This document shows positions 45,535 to 58,100 of a stretch of DNA of 64,000 nucleotides, piece after piece (position 1 is the stretch's first letter; every line of letters starts with the position of its first letter). Origin of the DNA: Bradysia coprophila (Eukaryota; Arthropoda; Insecta; Diptera; Sciaridae); NCBI RefSeq assembly GCF_014529535.1, contig NC_050738.1, positions 15,170,924 through 15,234,923 on the forward strand. Direction: 5' to 3'. Under the pieces are notes generated by a model. The model was not told the DNA's origin, searched no databases, and saw only the letters and a program-made list of their open reading frames with translations. The position numbers were made by a program, and so were the translations under genes.

Positions 45535-48347
45535 GGCGCAAAATAGAATCTGTTTCCATGCTACGAAATCTGCATACAGCATTAAAGAACATGATCAAGG
45601 AATATATGACTGTGATAGTTGTGTTGTGTAATGAGATGATGAAAGTGAACAAGACTTTTTACAAAGCTATTATCAAAATTACTATGTTGGATCGGCACTG
45701 CTCTCGGCAATCGATGCTAAATATAAGTTAACAGAAAACCGAATACCAAATTACCGAACCCACGATAGTGTTTCAGCGATTAATTTAAAAAAAGAATAAT
45801 TCATTTTCGAATTCAAACATTGTTTGCGACTAGCGGTACTTATAATTACATCGTTAAAATGATGAGATTCCGTTATACAAAAAGATTCCAAATAAAATTT
45901 ATTAAATTTTTAATAAATATCTTACTTGTCTTTCCACTCACATTTTATGTGTTTAGACAAACGTTTTAACAAATTTAACAAGAAACTTTTAACACAAAAA
46001 AGAGAACCTCAAACAAGACACAGAAAATCATTAAACATTTTACAAATCAAGTTTGACTAAGGGCATTTTAAGTGAAAGACGCATTATAGTAAAAGTGATT
46101 GGTTCAATTGGTGGTTTTTCATATTGACCATCAAATTCTATCGTGAAATTATGAATTTTTAGTTGTCTAGGACTTGTAATACGAAGTAGACTTATCGGTA
46201 ACAATTTTTATATTCAAAAAGTCAAAGCAAAAACAAGACTAACATTGCTATTGTGGTCATTAAATCCCCGAACATTGTACATCGATTTTAACCGAACCGA
46301 ACCGAATCGTGTTTTTTAAGCTAATTGAGATTCAATCGACGCTTCATAAAACATTTTTTGAATGTCGTCGATATGGATTCAATGTTGTAACTCCGCTGGA
46401 GTTGAAAGAACCTTTAGCTCTGTACGGTGCCGATATATTATTATCACATTCGGAAGACATTTAGTTAATAGTTTTGTTACATAAAAATGGATAAAAACAA
46501 GAAGTAGAGGTTTCGTGTGTAATTTGTTGCTTCGAGGCGTAGCCAAGGTCCATAAGCGCACGATAACGAGACTTTTAATTTTTATCACGTGTAACATAAT
46601 GGATTTTTCATGTGTCGGGGATGAAAACAGTGAAAAGTTTGCAGAAATTATCTCAGATCTTCGGCCCTTTACATGAAAAAAAATGTGCGTATCGATCTTG
46701 GCCGGAGGTTTTCAAGCATTTTCACTTAGCTTATAACACATTAAACATCCTAAAACCGTTGGCCGATAGACACGCTTACTATTACGTGCTTTTGAGCTTA
46801 AAGTCGATTCACTTTTCATCCCTGGGGTCGAAATAAGCCACTTTCGACCCTAGGCTAAAGTATTTATGTTAAAGAAGTGTTGATCATCCCAAAGACAAAG
46901 ATTGATGTCTTACCATGTAGGCATTAGGAACTGTTATGAATATTCTAAACATTCCTCAAACTCCGTTGATATCTAAGCGACGAAAACGTTAATAAAAAAT
47001 CGATCAATGCCACTCACAATCATTTTTGCGATAATGCGCCTATGGCGGGACTACATATATTCCCTCTGTCATGTCATACACTGAGAAATAGCGTATTATC
47101 AATTCCATCACAACTTCATTCAACGATCATCACATCACACAACATCATGATCAACGATTCGGAATGCTGATGTAAAAATTGTTTGGATAACTCGCGCTTG
47201 CACTCGAATTGAGTGACTTGTGCAAGGTAGAGTAAACCATTTTTGAAATTTATTTGACACTATTGGGAGCACAAAAGTTCCATCATATATATCCTTGATC
47301 AAAATTTAGTGGATGAAATATGCGGTTTAACAAAAAAAGAACCGAAAAGATTAATCGTGGAAAACATTTTTTGTTTTATTTTAGAAATAGAATTTTTGCT
47401 TTTATTTCCGAGCCTAATCATCTAAATGAAAGTGTAATTAATATGAAAAATAAAAAATTTAAATTTAAAATTCAAAGTGAACATAAACGAAACGAAGAAT
47501 TATTGTAAAAATTTGTCATTGTTTTAGTTCTAGGGCAAGTTGAAAATTAATTTCTTTAAAAAAATATGGAAATTGTCTAATGTGTTTTTTCAAAATGATG
47601 AAAAAAAAATCATTCGACCACCTTTTGATCGAACTTGGTGGAGTGGTTTTTTCATTATTTTGTCTTTTTATTTTTTATTGAATTTTGTTGGTAAAACCGT
47701 TTTCTTGTCATAAGTTTTTCTTTCATACTCAATAAATTTTTTTGTCTTAATTTCAAACTTTTATTCCAAAAACGAAACAGTGGAAAGAAACAGTCATGAT
47801 TAAAATATGTTAAGTGGGTTGATACCAATGAAACGCACGCACAATAGTAAATCAGACGATGGCACCTAAAAAATAATTGTTTTGTTAATTATATGGATTT
47901 CGAAGGAATAGATTATGGCTATCAATCGTTTAGTGTGTGTTTATTACGTAGGTGGTTTCAGGGAGTATAAACATAGTATATAGTATATAGTATATAAATC
48001 GAATTGACCTCAACACTAGCTGCAACTTGACGCAAACGGATTCAATATATGTGCAACATAACAAAACTAAATTCACCTGAAAGCAGGCATCCGTACGGAA
48101 CTGCGCATTTGCATTGCCCTCAGTATATATATTTTAAGTATAGCGTACCAATGCACGTGCGTCAACTTGTATACTACTGACCGTTCGCGCTCACCTATAC
48201 GCTCCTGAATAAAATGTTGCAATACTCTCTCTAGCAAACAAACTCTCAGCTCTCTGTGTCAAATTCACACCTTATTTCTTTGTATTCTACAAACACTATT
48301 CTACATTTTGACTGACTACGCTGCAAAGTACATGTAAATTCTAAAGG
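45535..48347. other. Long AT-rich intergenic stretch
   Basis: The SCAF 3' UTR (AATAAAATTTATT near 45890) is followed by about 2.4 kb of AT-rich sequence without a convincing gene. ORFs near 46612 and 47320 are low-complexity. A short TATAGTATATAG tandem run lies near 47980. Confidence 0.5.
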
Positions 48348-48655
48348 CTACTTGATTCTTTCACCACCTTAATAGGAGAATGATGTTTAGACACTAAGAA
48401 GAAATGTAATTGAGTTTTCCCATATGTTATTACTATTACATTCTGTCATAACATTACTGCTGTCACTGCGCTTATTTTCATGTGAACCAACTATATATGG
48501 TGACATTTTGTTCTGTAATGACAAATGTGAAGTTGGTTCACATGAAAATAAGCCGTAGAGAATGAAGTACGATGAAAAAATGTGGCGCCTCTACTGGCCA
48601 ACCCACTTGTCCCATAAAAGCAGTTTGCTACTTCATTCTTTCACCACCTTAATAA
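48348..48655. repeat. Perfect 22 bp inverted repeat bracketed by 28 bp direct repeats
   Basis: Arms at 48471-48492 and 48531-48552 (CTTATTTTCATGTGAACCAA and its complement) surround a 38 bp loop. Direct repeats at 48348-48375 and 48628-48655 start GCTACTT(G/C)ATTCTTTCACC and differ by one base. No ORF. Confidence 0.75.
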
Positions 48656-48761
48656 AAGTAGTTTGGTTGCTAGAGAGGGTATTGAATGTTGTCATATCAT
48701 TTTAACGGGTCACTTACGTTGGAAAAATGACAATAGATTCTAACAGACCCAATGCGCAGCT

Positions 48762-49268
48762 CCCGAGAACGCACTTCAAGCATGAGTGGTACTCTAAAGA
48801 GAATACTGAAATGGAACAAAGAAACATAAAACTCAGTGACATATTTCTGGCCAAGACATTCTTTAAATCGATTTTTTACCATGATGGCTCATTTTTGGCC
48901 AAATGAAGAAAAATGTAGATCTGGTTCTGTTCTACATTTTTCTTCATTTGACCAAAAATGAGCCATCACATCATGGTAAAAAATCGATTTAAAGAATGTG
49001 TTGGCCAGAAATATACACACTGAATTTTGAAAACCAACACATTTTCTGTTTCTGTGTTTTACTTGAGTTTCTGATTTCTCCATATAAAAATACATGCAAA
49101 ATTCACAAAAAACCAGTAAACCACGAAACAGAAAATGTGTCGGTTTTCAAAATTCCGCGAGTGTATGTCACTAAGTTTTATGATTCACTGTAAAAAAAAA
49201 ATCATGCAAGATACAAGACAACTTTCATTCGGAGCATTTTTGCTTGAAGTGCGTTGGCGAGAGCCAAA
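48762..49268. mobile_element. Nested fold-back element, ~507 bp
   Basis: Outer ends (GAACGCACTTCAAGCA / TGCTTGAAGTGCGTTGGCGA) and an inner pair (CATAAAACTCAGTGACAT / ATGTCACTAAGTTTTATG) enclose two further hairpins. One is at about 48848-49010, with arms containing TTTCTGGCCAA, TTTAAATCGATTTTTTACCA and AAATGAAGAAAAATGTAG. The other is at about 49025-49165, with TTTTGAAAACCAACACATTT / AAATGTGTCGGTTTTCAAAA. The whole would fold as a cruciform-like structure. No coding capacity is apparent. Confidence 0.75.
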
Positions 49269-49573
49269 ATAGCATTCAAAGATTGTAGAAAATCCAAATT
49301 AACGTTAAAATGAAGGTATTTGTATACTAAATGATAAATAAAAGTAGAAAAATGAGACCTTTCAGTCAAAATTTTATCTTCAAATTAATTTTTCATCATG
49401 CTCAATTTTCAATTTCAATTTTCTAAAAAATGTAGCAGATGGCATTTAATGCCTCTTTTAAAAACGAGCAAAGCTACCATATTCAAAACAAGGAAATTTA
49501 ATTCCATAAACTATAAGTTTTCTTATCAAAATCTATGTATAAACAAGGTGCCATGTCAATAACAAAAAATCAA

Positions 49574-49645
49574 TGACCCCGACGTGAATTGAACACGCAA
49601 CCTTCTGATCTGGAGTCAGACGCGCTACCATTGCGCCACGGAGTC
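49574..49645 (-). tRNA. tRNA-Trp (anticodon CCA)
   Basis: The 72 nt minus-strand sequence begins GACTCCGTGGCGCAA and ends CGTCGGGGTCA. The acceptor stem GACTCCG pairs with CGGGGTC (one G-T pair). The D arm is GCGCAATGGTAGCGC, the anticodon CCA (49611-49613) sits in CTGACTCCAGATCAG, and the T arm is GTGTTCAATTCAC. A and B box promoters are present, there is no intron, and a run of T follows for Pol III termination. It matches the insect tRNA-Trp pattern closely. Confidence 0.97.
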
Positions 49646-49789
49646 ACGTAGCACTGATTCCATTGAGTAATACGAAAATAGCCGTTTCACTCAATTGACG
49701 TATTGCGATAATACTAATTTCTTGCGCTTATCTGAACGCTTTCGAATAAGCAATATTATCGAAGACTACAGCAGTTATCACATATGAAG

Positions 49790-50145
49790 AGGAAACTACA
49801 TTATTATTTTGATGATAATTTTAGATTTGCATTCTCTTTAGAAAAAGTACGACCATCGTTTGGTGTTAAAACGTGTTAGATTTCAGTAAAAATGTTTGTG
49901 GTGATGTAACATCAGTCCGAGAAAACTCAATATTTCACGAAAATTTACACATTTTGAGTTTTCACGGAGTTAAGTTACATCACCACAAACATTAAAATTT
50001 TTACTGAAAGCTAACACATTTTAACACCAAACGATTATATTATCGTACTTTTTCCAAAAAAGTTGCGAGTCCAAAGTTATCATCAAAATAATAATAATTT
50101 TCCCTCCAAATGTAGGCATCAATTTAGCCATGTGTAGATTCCTCT
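49790..50145. mobile_element. Fold-back MITE, ~355 bp, beside tRNA-Trp
   Basis: The arms pair over most of their length: ATTATTATTTTGATGATAA with its complement near 50080-50098, GTTTGGTGTTAAAA with TTTTAACACCAAAC, and AATGTTTGTGGTGATGTAAC with its complement around a central loop near 49945. Outer ends GAGGAAACTACA / TGTAGATTCCTC pair too. No ORF. Confidence 0.78.
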
Positions 50146-50679
50146 TAAATAATCAGTAACTTAGGTTGGCATATTCGTTGCAATATAAAATTGTTTCGGT
50201 CAACAGTGAGTGTATAAAACCACGACAGAGTAAAGTTAAATCAGGATTTAACGCTGATTTGACCTGAATAATGTAGTAGCCCTTTATTTTTTGGGAATAC
50301 AATTTTTCAATTTATGTCGTGATAAAACACCTGGTCAACAATACTGACTGAAGCTCCTGAAACTATATTAAGTAATCAAAAAATATGATTAAATATTGTT
50401 GGATTGGAAGGTTGATCTAGTAGGTCAATGATCTACAGAATTCACTTAAATTTAGCCACCAAAATATTTGTTCAATAAATTTTAGAATTATATAGTCAAC
50501 CGAATTCCTATCAAAATTTGCTTTAGCTGGTCCACTTATACAAGTACACTGCTCTTATTCGTAAATTCGACCTCATCTGTAGGACTCTTTGGAAATTTTA
50601 ATAAAAAAATCTTAAATTCTATGTGTCGATTTCCAAATATTTGGAACCCTCGGTGGGATTCTTAAAATTCGTTTTATTA

Positions 50680-50848
50680 AGGGCTCTTTCACAAAGTACG
50701 CACGCTTTTTTTTAAATATTTTTTGACCCTCCCCTCCCCCCATGCACGCAAAAATGTATGGACAGTTTTTTTTAAATATATGAAGCGCACGCTTTTGTCT
50801 GACCCCCCCTTCCCCCTTATGAGCGTACGTACTTTGTGAATGAGCCCT
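50680..50848. mobile_element. Short palindromic MITE with AGGGCTC ends
   Basis: The left end AGGGCTCTTTCACAAAGTAC pairs with the right end GTACTTTGTGAATGAGCCCT. Both arms contain CGCACGCTTTT and C-rich/G-rich tracts (CCCCTCCCCCCATG; GACCCCCCCTTCCCCC) in partial inverted order. No ORF. The sequence between 50146 and 50679 holds no gene I can see. Confidence 0.8.
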
Positions 50849-51021
50849 AATAAATAAATTTCAGAAATTATTTGCTAAAACGTCAATATGATTAGAAACT
50901 AACTCTACCAAGAAACGTTTGAGAAGTTGTAATCGTCGTTTAGCACTAAAAAAACCCTTGTTATTTATCCCTCCAAATGTTAGTGCCACATATACCAGTA
51001 GACCGAAGAATTAGTTATTTA

Positions 51022-51130
51022 TGCAATCGAGGTGCAAAGTAGTTTATTAGGCTCTAGGTGTGTCTAGGTGCGGCCTTGTGTGTCATAATAGACATAGTGA
51101 GCCTAATGAAATACTTTGTATCGAGTTGCA
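51022..51130. repeat. Fold-back relic next to the BEL/Pao insertion
   Basis: TGCAATCGAGGTGCAAAGTA pairs with TACTTTGTATCGAGTTGCA, and TTATTAGGCTC with GAGCCTAAT. A related sequence (GTGCAAAGTACTTTATTAGG ... GTCATAAT) lies in SCAF intron 6 at about 41671-41740. Confidence 0.65.
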
Positions 51131-51157
51131 TACAACGTTTTATTCCACAGAGGCATC

Positions 51158-51865
51158 TGTTTAACCCGTAGGAGCTTTTTCCTACGGTTATCCTTTTATC
51201 GAATAAAAAGACTAAGATGTTTTATTTTAATTATAAACTTTACTTTATTAACTGATTCTTTCACAAGAACTCTCCTGTTTGACTACCGTTCAAACTCTCC
51301 TGTTTGAATACTTCTCAAACTCTCCTGTTTGACTACTTCTCAAACTCTGATCTTATCTATTGAATGGATACAGTATTTATACTAATTCTAAACAAAGAAC
51401 TTATTGTTATAATTACAACCACTTATAATTATCGTGGGAAGTATTTTAACGCTTGATTCACATAGTAATAAAGCAATGCACCGGATGTGACGTTCATCCT
51501 TTTCCATAATTTGGTTAATACATTTATTCCAAAAAGTATTTGGAATAAATGTTTCCAAGAAAGACAATTTATTATAAACATTTCCTAGAAATGAATACCA
51601 TAAATCATTTAACATCTTTTTACCACATATTTCGCTTAATGCATCTCATATTACACGTTAATGATTGCAATGTTTACATTCGCGCATATAATTGTTCATA
51701 ATGTCGCGTATATGATTCAAGTATAACAATTCTATCGACTGAACTGTTAATGCATTGCGCATGCGCGAGCATGAAGATGCGCGCGCATATTGTAATTATT
51801 ATATGTGATCTAATTGAATAGAAATTTTACATAATTTTATATCATTATCATTGCAAGCATTAACA
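51158..51865 (-). repeat. 3' LTR of the BEL/Pao element
   Basis: 708 bp. On the minus strand it begins TGTTAATGCTTGCAATG and ends GGGTTAAACA, the canonical TG...CA. It is preceded on the coding strand by a short purine-richer stretch (GGTCGGGAGTA) that may act as polypurine tract. One base shorter than the 5' LTR. Confidence 0.95.
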
Positions 51866-52187
51866 TACTCCCGACCGTTGAATATTTAATTCAACAAATA
51901 AGTTCTAGGATTTATTCTAGGATTACAATAATATGTAAGAATTAACTTGCTCCTGACCGTTGCGTATTCTATTTCCACTCAAATTTTCAATTTTTTAGCA
52001 TGAAAAATTTAAATAGGCAAGTACACACAATGGAAAAATCATAAGCTGCCTTTCAAGTAATTAATACATACGTATACAATGCAATGAAAACAACAAAAGT
52101 TTCCTTAAGAAATGCACACACATGCACACAGTTAGTAGTTAATTCAAAAAATAAAATTTAGGTCAGTTATCCATAACATACATATGA

Positions 52188-55100
52188 CTATGCACTAAAA
52201 GTGACATTTAATGATTCGTCTTTTGGAATTTTCTCTATATTAGTCACTGGAACTGTTTCTATTGTGAAACTTTGCTGTTTTCTTACTTTGAGCATCCAGT
52301 AAATAAATAGACTAATGAAAACAATAAGCAAAATTACAATAACATATACCATTGTGTAGTGGTGAATGTCATGGACGCTGATAGTAGGGAATGTCTGCAT
52401 TTGTTGTTTCTGATTGTGAATTGCCTTTTCCAATATCGCCATCTGTTCGTCCAATTGCATTGTTTCATGTGTAGGTTCGTTTGATGAATTGGGTTTTATT
52501 TCGATGAGAATATCGGAAATATTTAGCTTAGGGATGACAATATGAAGTTCTCCGTAATCAACATCATTTTCCGACGTAATTTCGTAGTTCGCTGCTTGTA
52601 GTACACATTGAGGATCTAATTGAACAATGCCCGCTCCTTCCGCGTAACACGTTGTCGCTTTATTACCACATATGATATTGAAGGTTGTCCTGGTTTTTGT
52701 TGTAAACAAGAACGTATTTGGCGTATGCAGCTTAGACCATATTTGATCTCCAAGCACTGGAATTAATGCACATCTTGGAGAAATAGCCTTTGTCGTGTGG
52801 GTAAATATAGCCATTTCACATTCCGCTGAACCATTGTAGATATTATACAGCATATGTTTTTGCTCGCATATAATAATGTTGTCAACAAACGCCTTGCATG
52901 CTGCATTCTCATTATGAGAAATCATATAATATTTGTCTTGACGATTATTAATGCAAATATATTGCGCCGTTGTGTGGATAATGCGCATTGCATTTTTGTC
53001 ATTTCGAAAAGGAACTGGTATTATATGGTGCATGTCATAAAATTCTCTTTCAATCAATGGAATTGTTAATTTTATGATGAGATTTCGTTTGCACATGCTT
53101 ACTTCCGCATTCATTATGCTATACAAATGTACCAAATTAGTTTGTACATCATTTCCAGGTATCATCAAATTTCTTTTGATTTCGCCTGACATTTTTTCCA
53201 AATGTTGCATCAACTGTTGTGGGGTAATCAGTATGGTTGAAATATGTCCATGACGAACTTGAGTAATTACGTCAATAATAGCATTAATTCTTTCGCGATG
53301 GTTTTCAATTAGCGACAAGGCTTGAATTGATAGTGAATCAAAATGCGAATTTTCTATTGTAACGTTCCTTAATTCCAACACTTCGTTGTGAACTAATGTG
53401 TATTGCTTTGACACATTCACTTCATCACGCTTGATTATATTTTGTGTTATGTCTTGAATTGTTGTCTGATCAGCAATTAACTTCATTGCATTTTGATAAG
53501 TTCCGTTCAAATATTCGACTTGCTTCTGGATCAATTCACTGTCATCATGGTCCATAACTCCAGTAGTTAGTTTCAAAGCACTTCCGAAAATATTTACCCA
53601 GCCTCGTTTGCTTCGTTTATTCACTTTTTCTGATAGTGATAATTGTATATCACTATTGGACCCAGCCCGCCGTTTTCTCATCCTGCGCTGATGAGAAAAC
53701 TGTCTAATCAACTCACTTTGTTCTTCCAATATTTTCACTTGCTGTCGAAATTGCTTTCGTGTGATATTGCAAAGCTTCGGGGGTTTTATCTTGCTGCAAA
53801 TGGTGTCCAACTGGTCCAACATAGTTGTTATTTCGGATGCCTGTGACCATAGTTGATCTAGACTGAGTACGCATATGATGTTCCATTTATCATGAGTTAA
53901 AGCCATTCTGCCCACTGGTTCGAAATACAGTCCTGGATTATGATCGAATGATTTGTATTGGCACTGTTCAGCCTTTGCTCTGCCAAGGAAAGCGAGAAAG
54001 ACGAATGCTACAGTTGCCACTGAACATATTGTGGTTTTGATTTTTGATCTGGTTCTTCGCGCAATCGGCTCGTCTGGCTGCTTGACGATTACTGGAGGCT
54101 CCCGACCATTTGACACTCTCAATAATTTGCCTTGTGGTTTAGCGATTGCAGAAACTTCCTCAATAGTAGTCTCTGCATTAGCAACTTCTATTTCGGGAGA
54201 CTGCTCAGTTGTTTCCTTAGATTCCTCGATGACGCTAGGTTGAGCTGGATTTTGTATGTGCTGGCTTGAGGAAGCTAACGTATCTGGCTCGTCATTAACC
54301 TCAATTGGCAATGGACAAATACGATGTATTGCTCTTCGTACCAAATGGGTTGAAGCGGTCATGTTTGCTATTCGTTTTTTGTTGGTAGCTATGTCCGGAA
54401 TTCTGACCACACTGGTTATTAATTCGACAACTCGTACTTTACCATTTTCATCACAAAAAACCTTTGTGACTCTGCCCATTCGCCATTTTAATGGAGCCAT
54501 GTTATCTTCTTTTAAGATGACTAATGTTCCAACTTTAATGTTGTTGCATTCCTGCCTCCATTTGGCCTTGCTTTGTAATTCCGCCAAGTATTCCGTGGAC
54601 CATCGCCGCCAAAATTCCTTTCGCATTTCCATCATTTTGTACCAAATTTTTGTTTTGGGACCATTTGAGATGTTTCGGTCCTCTAGACCTGTCAGTGGTC
54701 CTCCAATTAAGAAATGCCCAGCTGTTAATGGCTGTAAATCGTCGGGATTGTTGGACATCGGTGTTAACGGCCTGGAATTCAGAATTGCTTCAATTTCGGC
54801 TGTGATTGTTCCCAGTTGATCATAAGTGAGTCTGGCAGAATGTAAAATTTTTCGCAAATGCCACTTAGCTGATTTGACAGCAGCTTCTGCTAATCCGTTA
54901 AAATGTGGACTTCTTGCCGGACAAAATTTCCATTCAATTTGATGATCCTGACAATATTCGTACAATTTTTTCTGGTTTTCTGTGTCCGAAAACACATTTT
55001 TTAGCTCCATCAGCTGGTTATGAGTTCCTTTGAAGTTAGTAGCATTGTCTGACACGATTGCGTTTGGTAATCCCCTTCGTGCGACAAATCGTTTCAAACA

Positions 55101-58100
55101 ACAAATGAACCCGTCTATGGACAAGTCTATTGCGGCTTCCATATGAACTGCTTTTGTCGTGAAGCACACAAAGATGCAAATATATCCTTTAGTTACTCGT
55201 TTTCCACGAATGGTGCTATGAATTTCAACCGGTCCTGCGAAATCTACGCTTACGTTGTAGAACGCTCGTGCTATAGTTGTCCTAGATTTAGGCAGATCTC
55301 CCATGATTTGCTCCATCATTTTTGGCTTCGATTTTACACAGAGGACACAATTTTTCACGACCTCTTGCGCCAATTGCTTGCCTTGCTCTGGCCAGTATTT
55401 TTGCATAGCTATCGCTAAGAGTGCTTGTGGTCCGGCGTGCATATTTTCACGATGTAGCTGCTCCAATATTAATCTTGTCACATAATGTTTCCTTGGTAGT
55501 AATACTGGATGTCGCTGATCGAATGAAATTTCGGCTGTTCGTAATCTTCCACCGACTCGTATTAGACCGTCTGCGTCTAAGATTGGTGAAAAGTTAGAAA
55601 ATCGACTTTTCAAATGTTTTCCTTTGCTTAGCAAATCCAATTCTTCAGCAAAACAGGTTTTTTGGACGTGTTTGAGTATTACGCGCATCGCTGCTTTTAA
55701 TTCCGTTATCGACAATGTTTCATTTGATTGCTCTCGTTCGCCATTGTTTTTTCTCAGCATTCTCAGCGCGTACGCCACAATTCGTTGAAGGACTCGAATA
55801 GAATTTCTATGATTGATCCTGTCTATGAAATTGGCTTCTGGTACTGAAGCTGTTAGCACCGTTTTAATTTGCTTTTCTTCAGTGATTTCTCTGATGAATG
55901 AGGCTTTCATTTCTGGCCAATCTTCTTTTTCTTGTTTTAAGAACTCTGGTCCTTCCCACCATAGCTTGGATTCCAACAGTTTTTCAGGTGTCATTCCACG
56001 TGACACTAAATCTGCTGGGTTAGACTTCGTATTGATATATCTCCAATTTTCCGGCTGAGTTTTCCTTTTTATTTCAGCTACTCTGTTGGCGACAAATGTG
56101 CGGTAGGTTCCATCTGATAACACCCATGATAAGACAACTTCCGAGTCCGTCCAGTAAGTAGTGCTAGATATATTTAGTTGCAACGTTTGCTCAACCTTTT
56201 TTGCTAATTCCACGTTTAGTAGCGCTGCACATAATTCCAGCCTTGGCAATGTTGTTTGCACTATCGGGGCAACTCTGCTTTTAGAACAGACCAAGCTGAC
56301 TAGCCGTTCTCCGTCTGAATTTACCGACCGTAGATAAGCAACACTTCCATATGCTTCTTCACTTGCGTCCGAGAATAAATGCAGTTGTATATCTGACGGA
56401 TTATCCACCAATATGCGCCTGGGTAGTTTCACCTTATTTAACTTTTTTAGTTGGTTTCGATACTGCTCCCATTTGCTATTCATGTGCATTGGTACTGCTG
56501 CATCCCATTGCAATTTTAATTTGCATATCTCTTGCAAGAATATTTTTGCCATCACGACTACCGGATTTACGAAGCCAAGTGGGTCAAATAATTGCGATAG
56601 TTCCGATAAGACTGTCCGCTTTGTGACTTTGTTATGCTCTTTTGGAACGTACGAAAGCATAAAAATGTCGTCTTTGGGAATCCATTTTACTCCCAATGCC
56701 TTCGTTTCTGTTTTTTCTGCATTGATCTCCAGGCTTACTTCTCGCTTCTTTGCTGGTATTGTTTTCAATAACATTGGATGATTGGAGCACCATTTATGTA
56801 GTTCAAAATGTCCACTTTTGCACATCTGTATTAATTGCTCTTGTAGCACTAGCGCTTGTTCCACATTTTCGGCTCCAGTCATAACATCGTCAACGTTAAA
56901 ATCTGATTTTGCTATTTCTGCGGCTTCAGGATAGACGTTCTTGTGCTCTTCTGCCAATGTTTGAAGTGCTTTTATTGCCAAATAAGAAGAACATGTTAGC
57001 CCATATGTCAATGTTTTTAGTTTATAAAATCCCAATGGTTGGTCTGGTTGTTCTCGCCAGATAATCATCTGCCATTTTTGGTGACTTTCAGTCACTTCTA
57101 CTTGGCGATACATTTTTGTAATGTCCGCTGAAAACACTATCGCGTGTTTTCTGAAACGAACTAATATGGAAAATAAGTCGTCTTGAAGCATTGGACCATT
57201 AGCCAGTATTTCATTCAGTGAAATATTCGTTGTAGTTTTTGCCGATCCATCGAAAACTACTCTAAATTTCATTGTGCTGCTGGATGGGTTCCTAACGGCA
57301 TGATGAGGTATGAAATAATTCTCATCAGTTATATTTTCCAACTGTACTCGTTCCATGTGCCCAAGGTTTTCGTATTCTCGTAGAAAAGTAACGTATTCCT
57401 CTTTTAGCTCCGGATCCTTTTGGAATCGTCTTTCCAAGAACAGGAATCGCCTTATGGCCATATTTTTCGAGTTGCCCAGCATTGATGGTTCTTTTATGAA
57501 TTGCAAATTCACAATAAATTTTCCATTGTCACTATCTCTCATAGTAGTTTTGTCGAAATATTCCTCACAATTTACTTCGCGATCAGTCATTGGTTTCTTG
57601 ACCTTGTAGCGTTCTTCCAATTGCCAGAATTTTTCAATTTGTTTCTCGAGCTGAGTTTCATTTACCATTCCCACGAAAGCTTCCTGCTGTTGTAGGCCCA
57701 GCACTTTTCCAGTTACTACCCAACCGAACACCGTATTTTGCAAATCTGGTAAGGATTTTCCAATCTCGATTTGTCCAATGGAAATTAGTTTGAAGAAAAG
57801 CTCTCCACCAATGATGATGTCAATTGCTGCTGGTATGTTGAATTTAGGGTCAGCTAAGTTGATATTTTTTGGAATTTTCCATCTGCTTGTGTTTACTTCG
57901 TTCAATGGTTGACACGTGCTGACCTCCTTTAGGACGAACGCTTCTAGATTCGCCTCGAATCCAGATGCCATTGATTTAATAACAAAACTTGCTCGTTTTG
58001 TTGATTCCACCTGCGATGATCCTACTCCATTAATTTTCAAGCTTGATTGGCTTGATTTTGCTTTAATTTTGTTGCATAACTTCTGTGTTATGATATTTAT

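Noticed and set aside
54256-54819. 187-codon plus-strand ORF within the retroelement
   Set aside because: It lies antisense to the integrase/DUF5641 part of the polyprotein and has no independent similarity.
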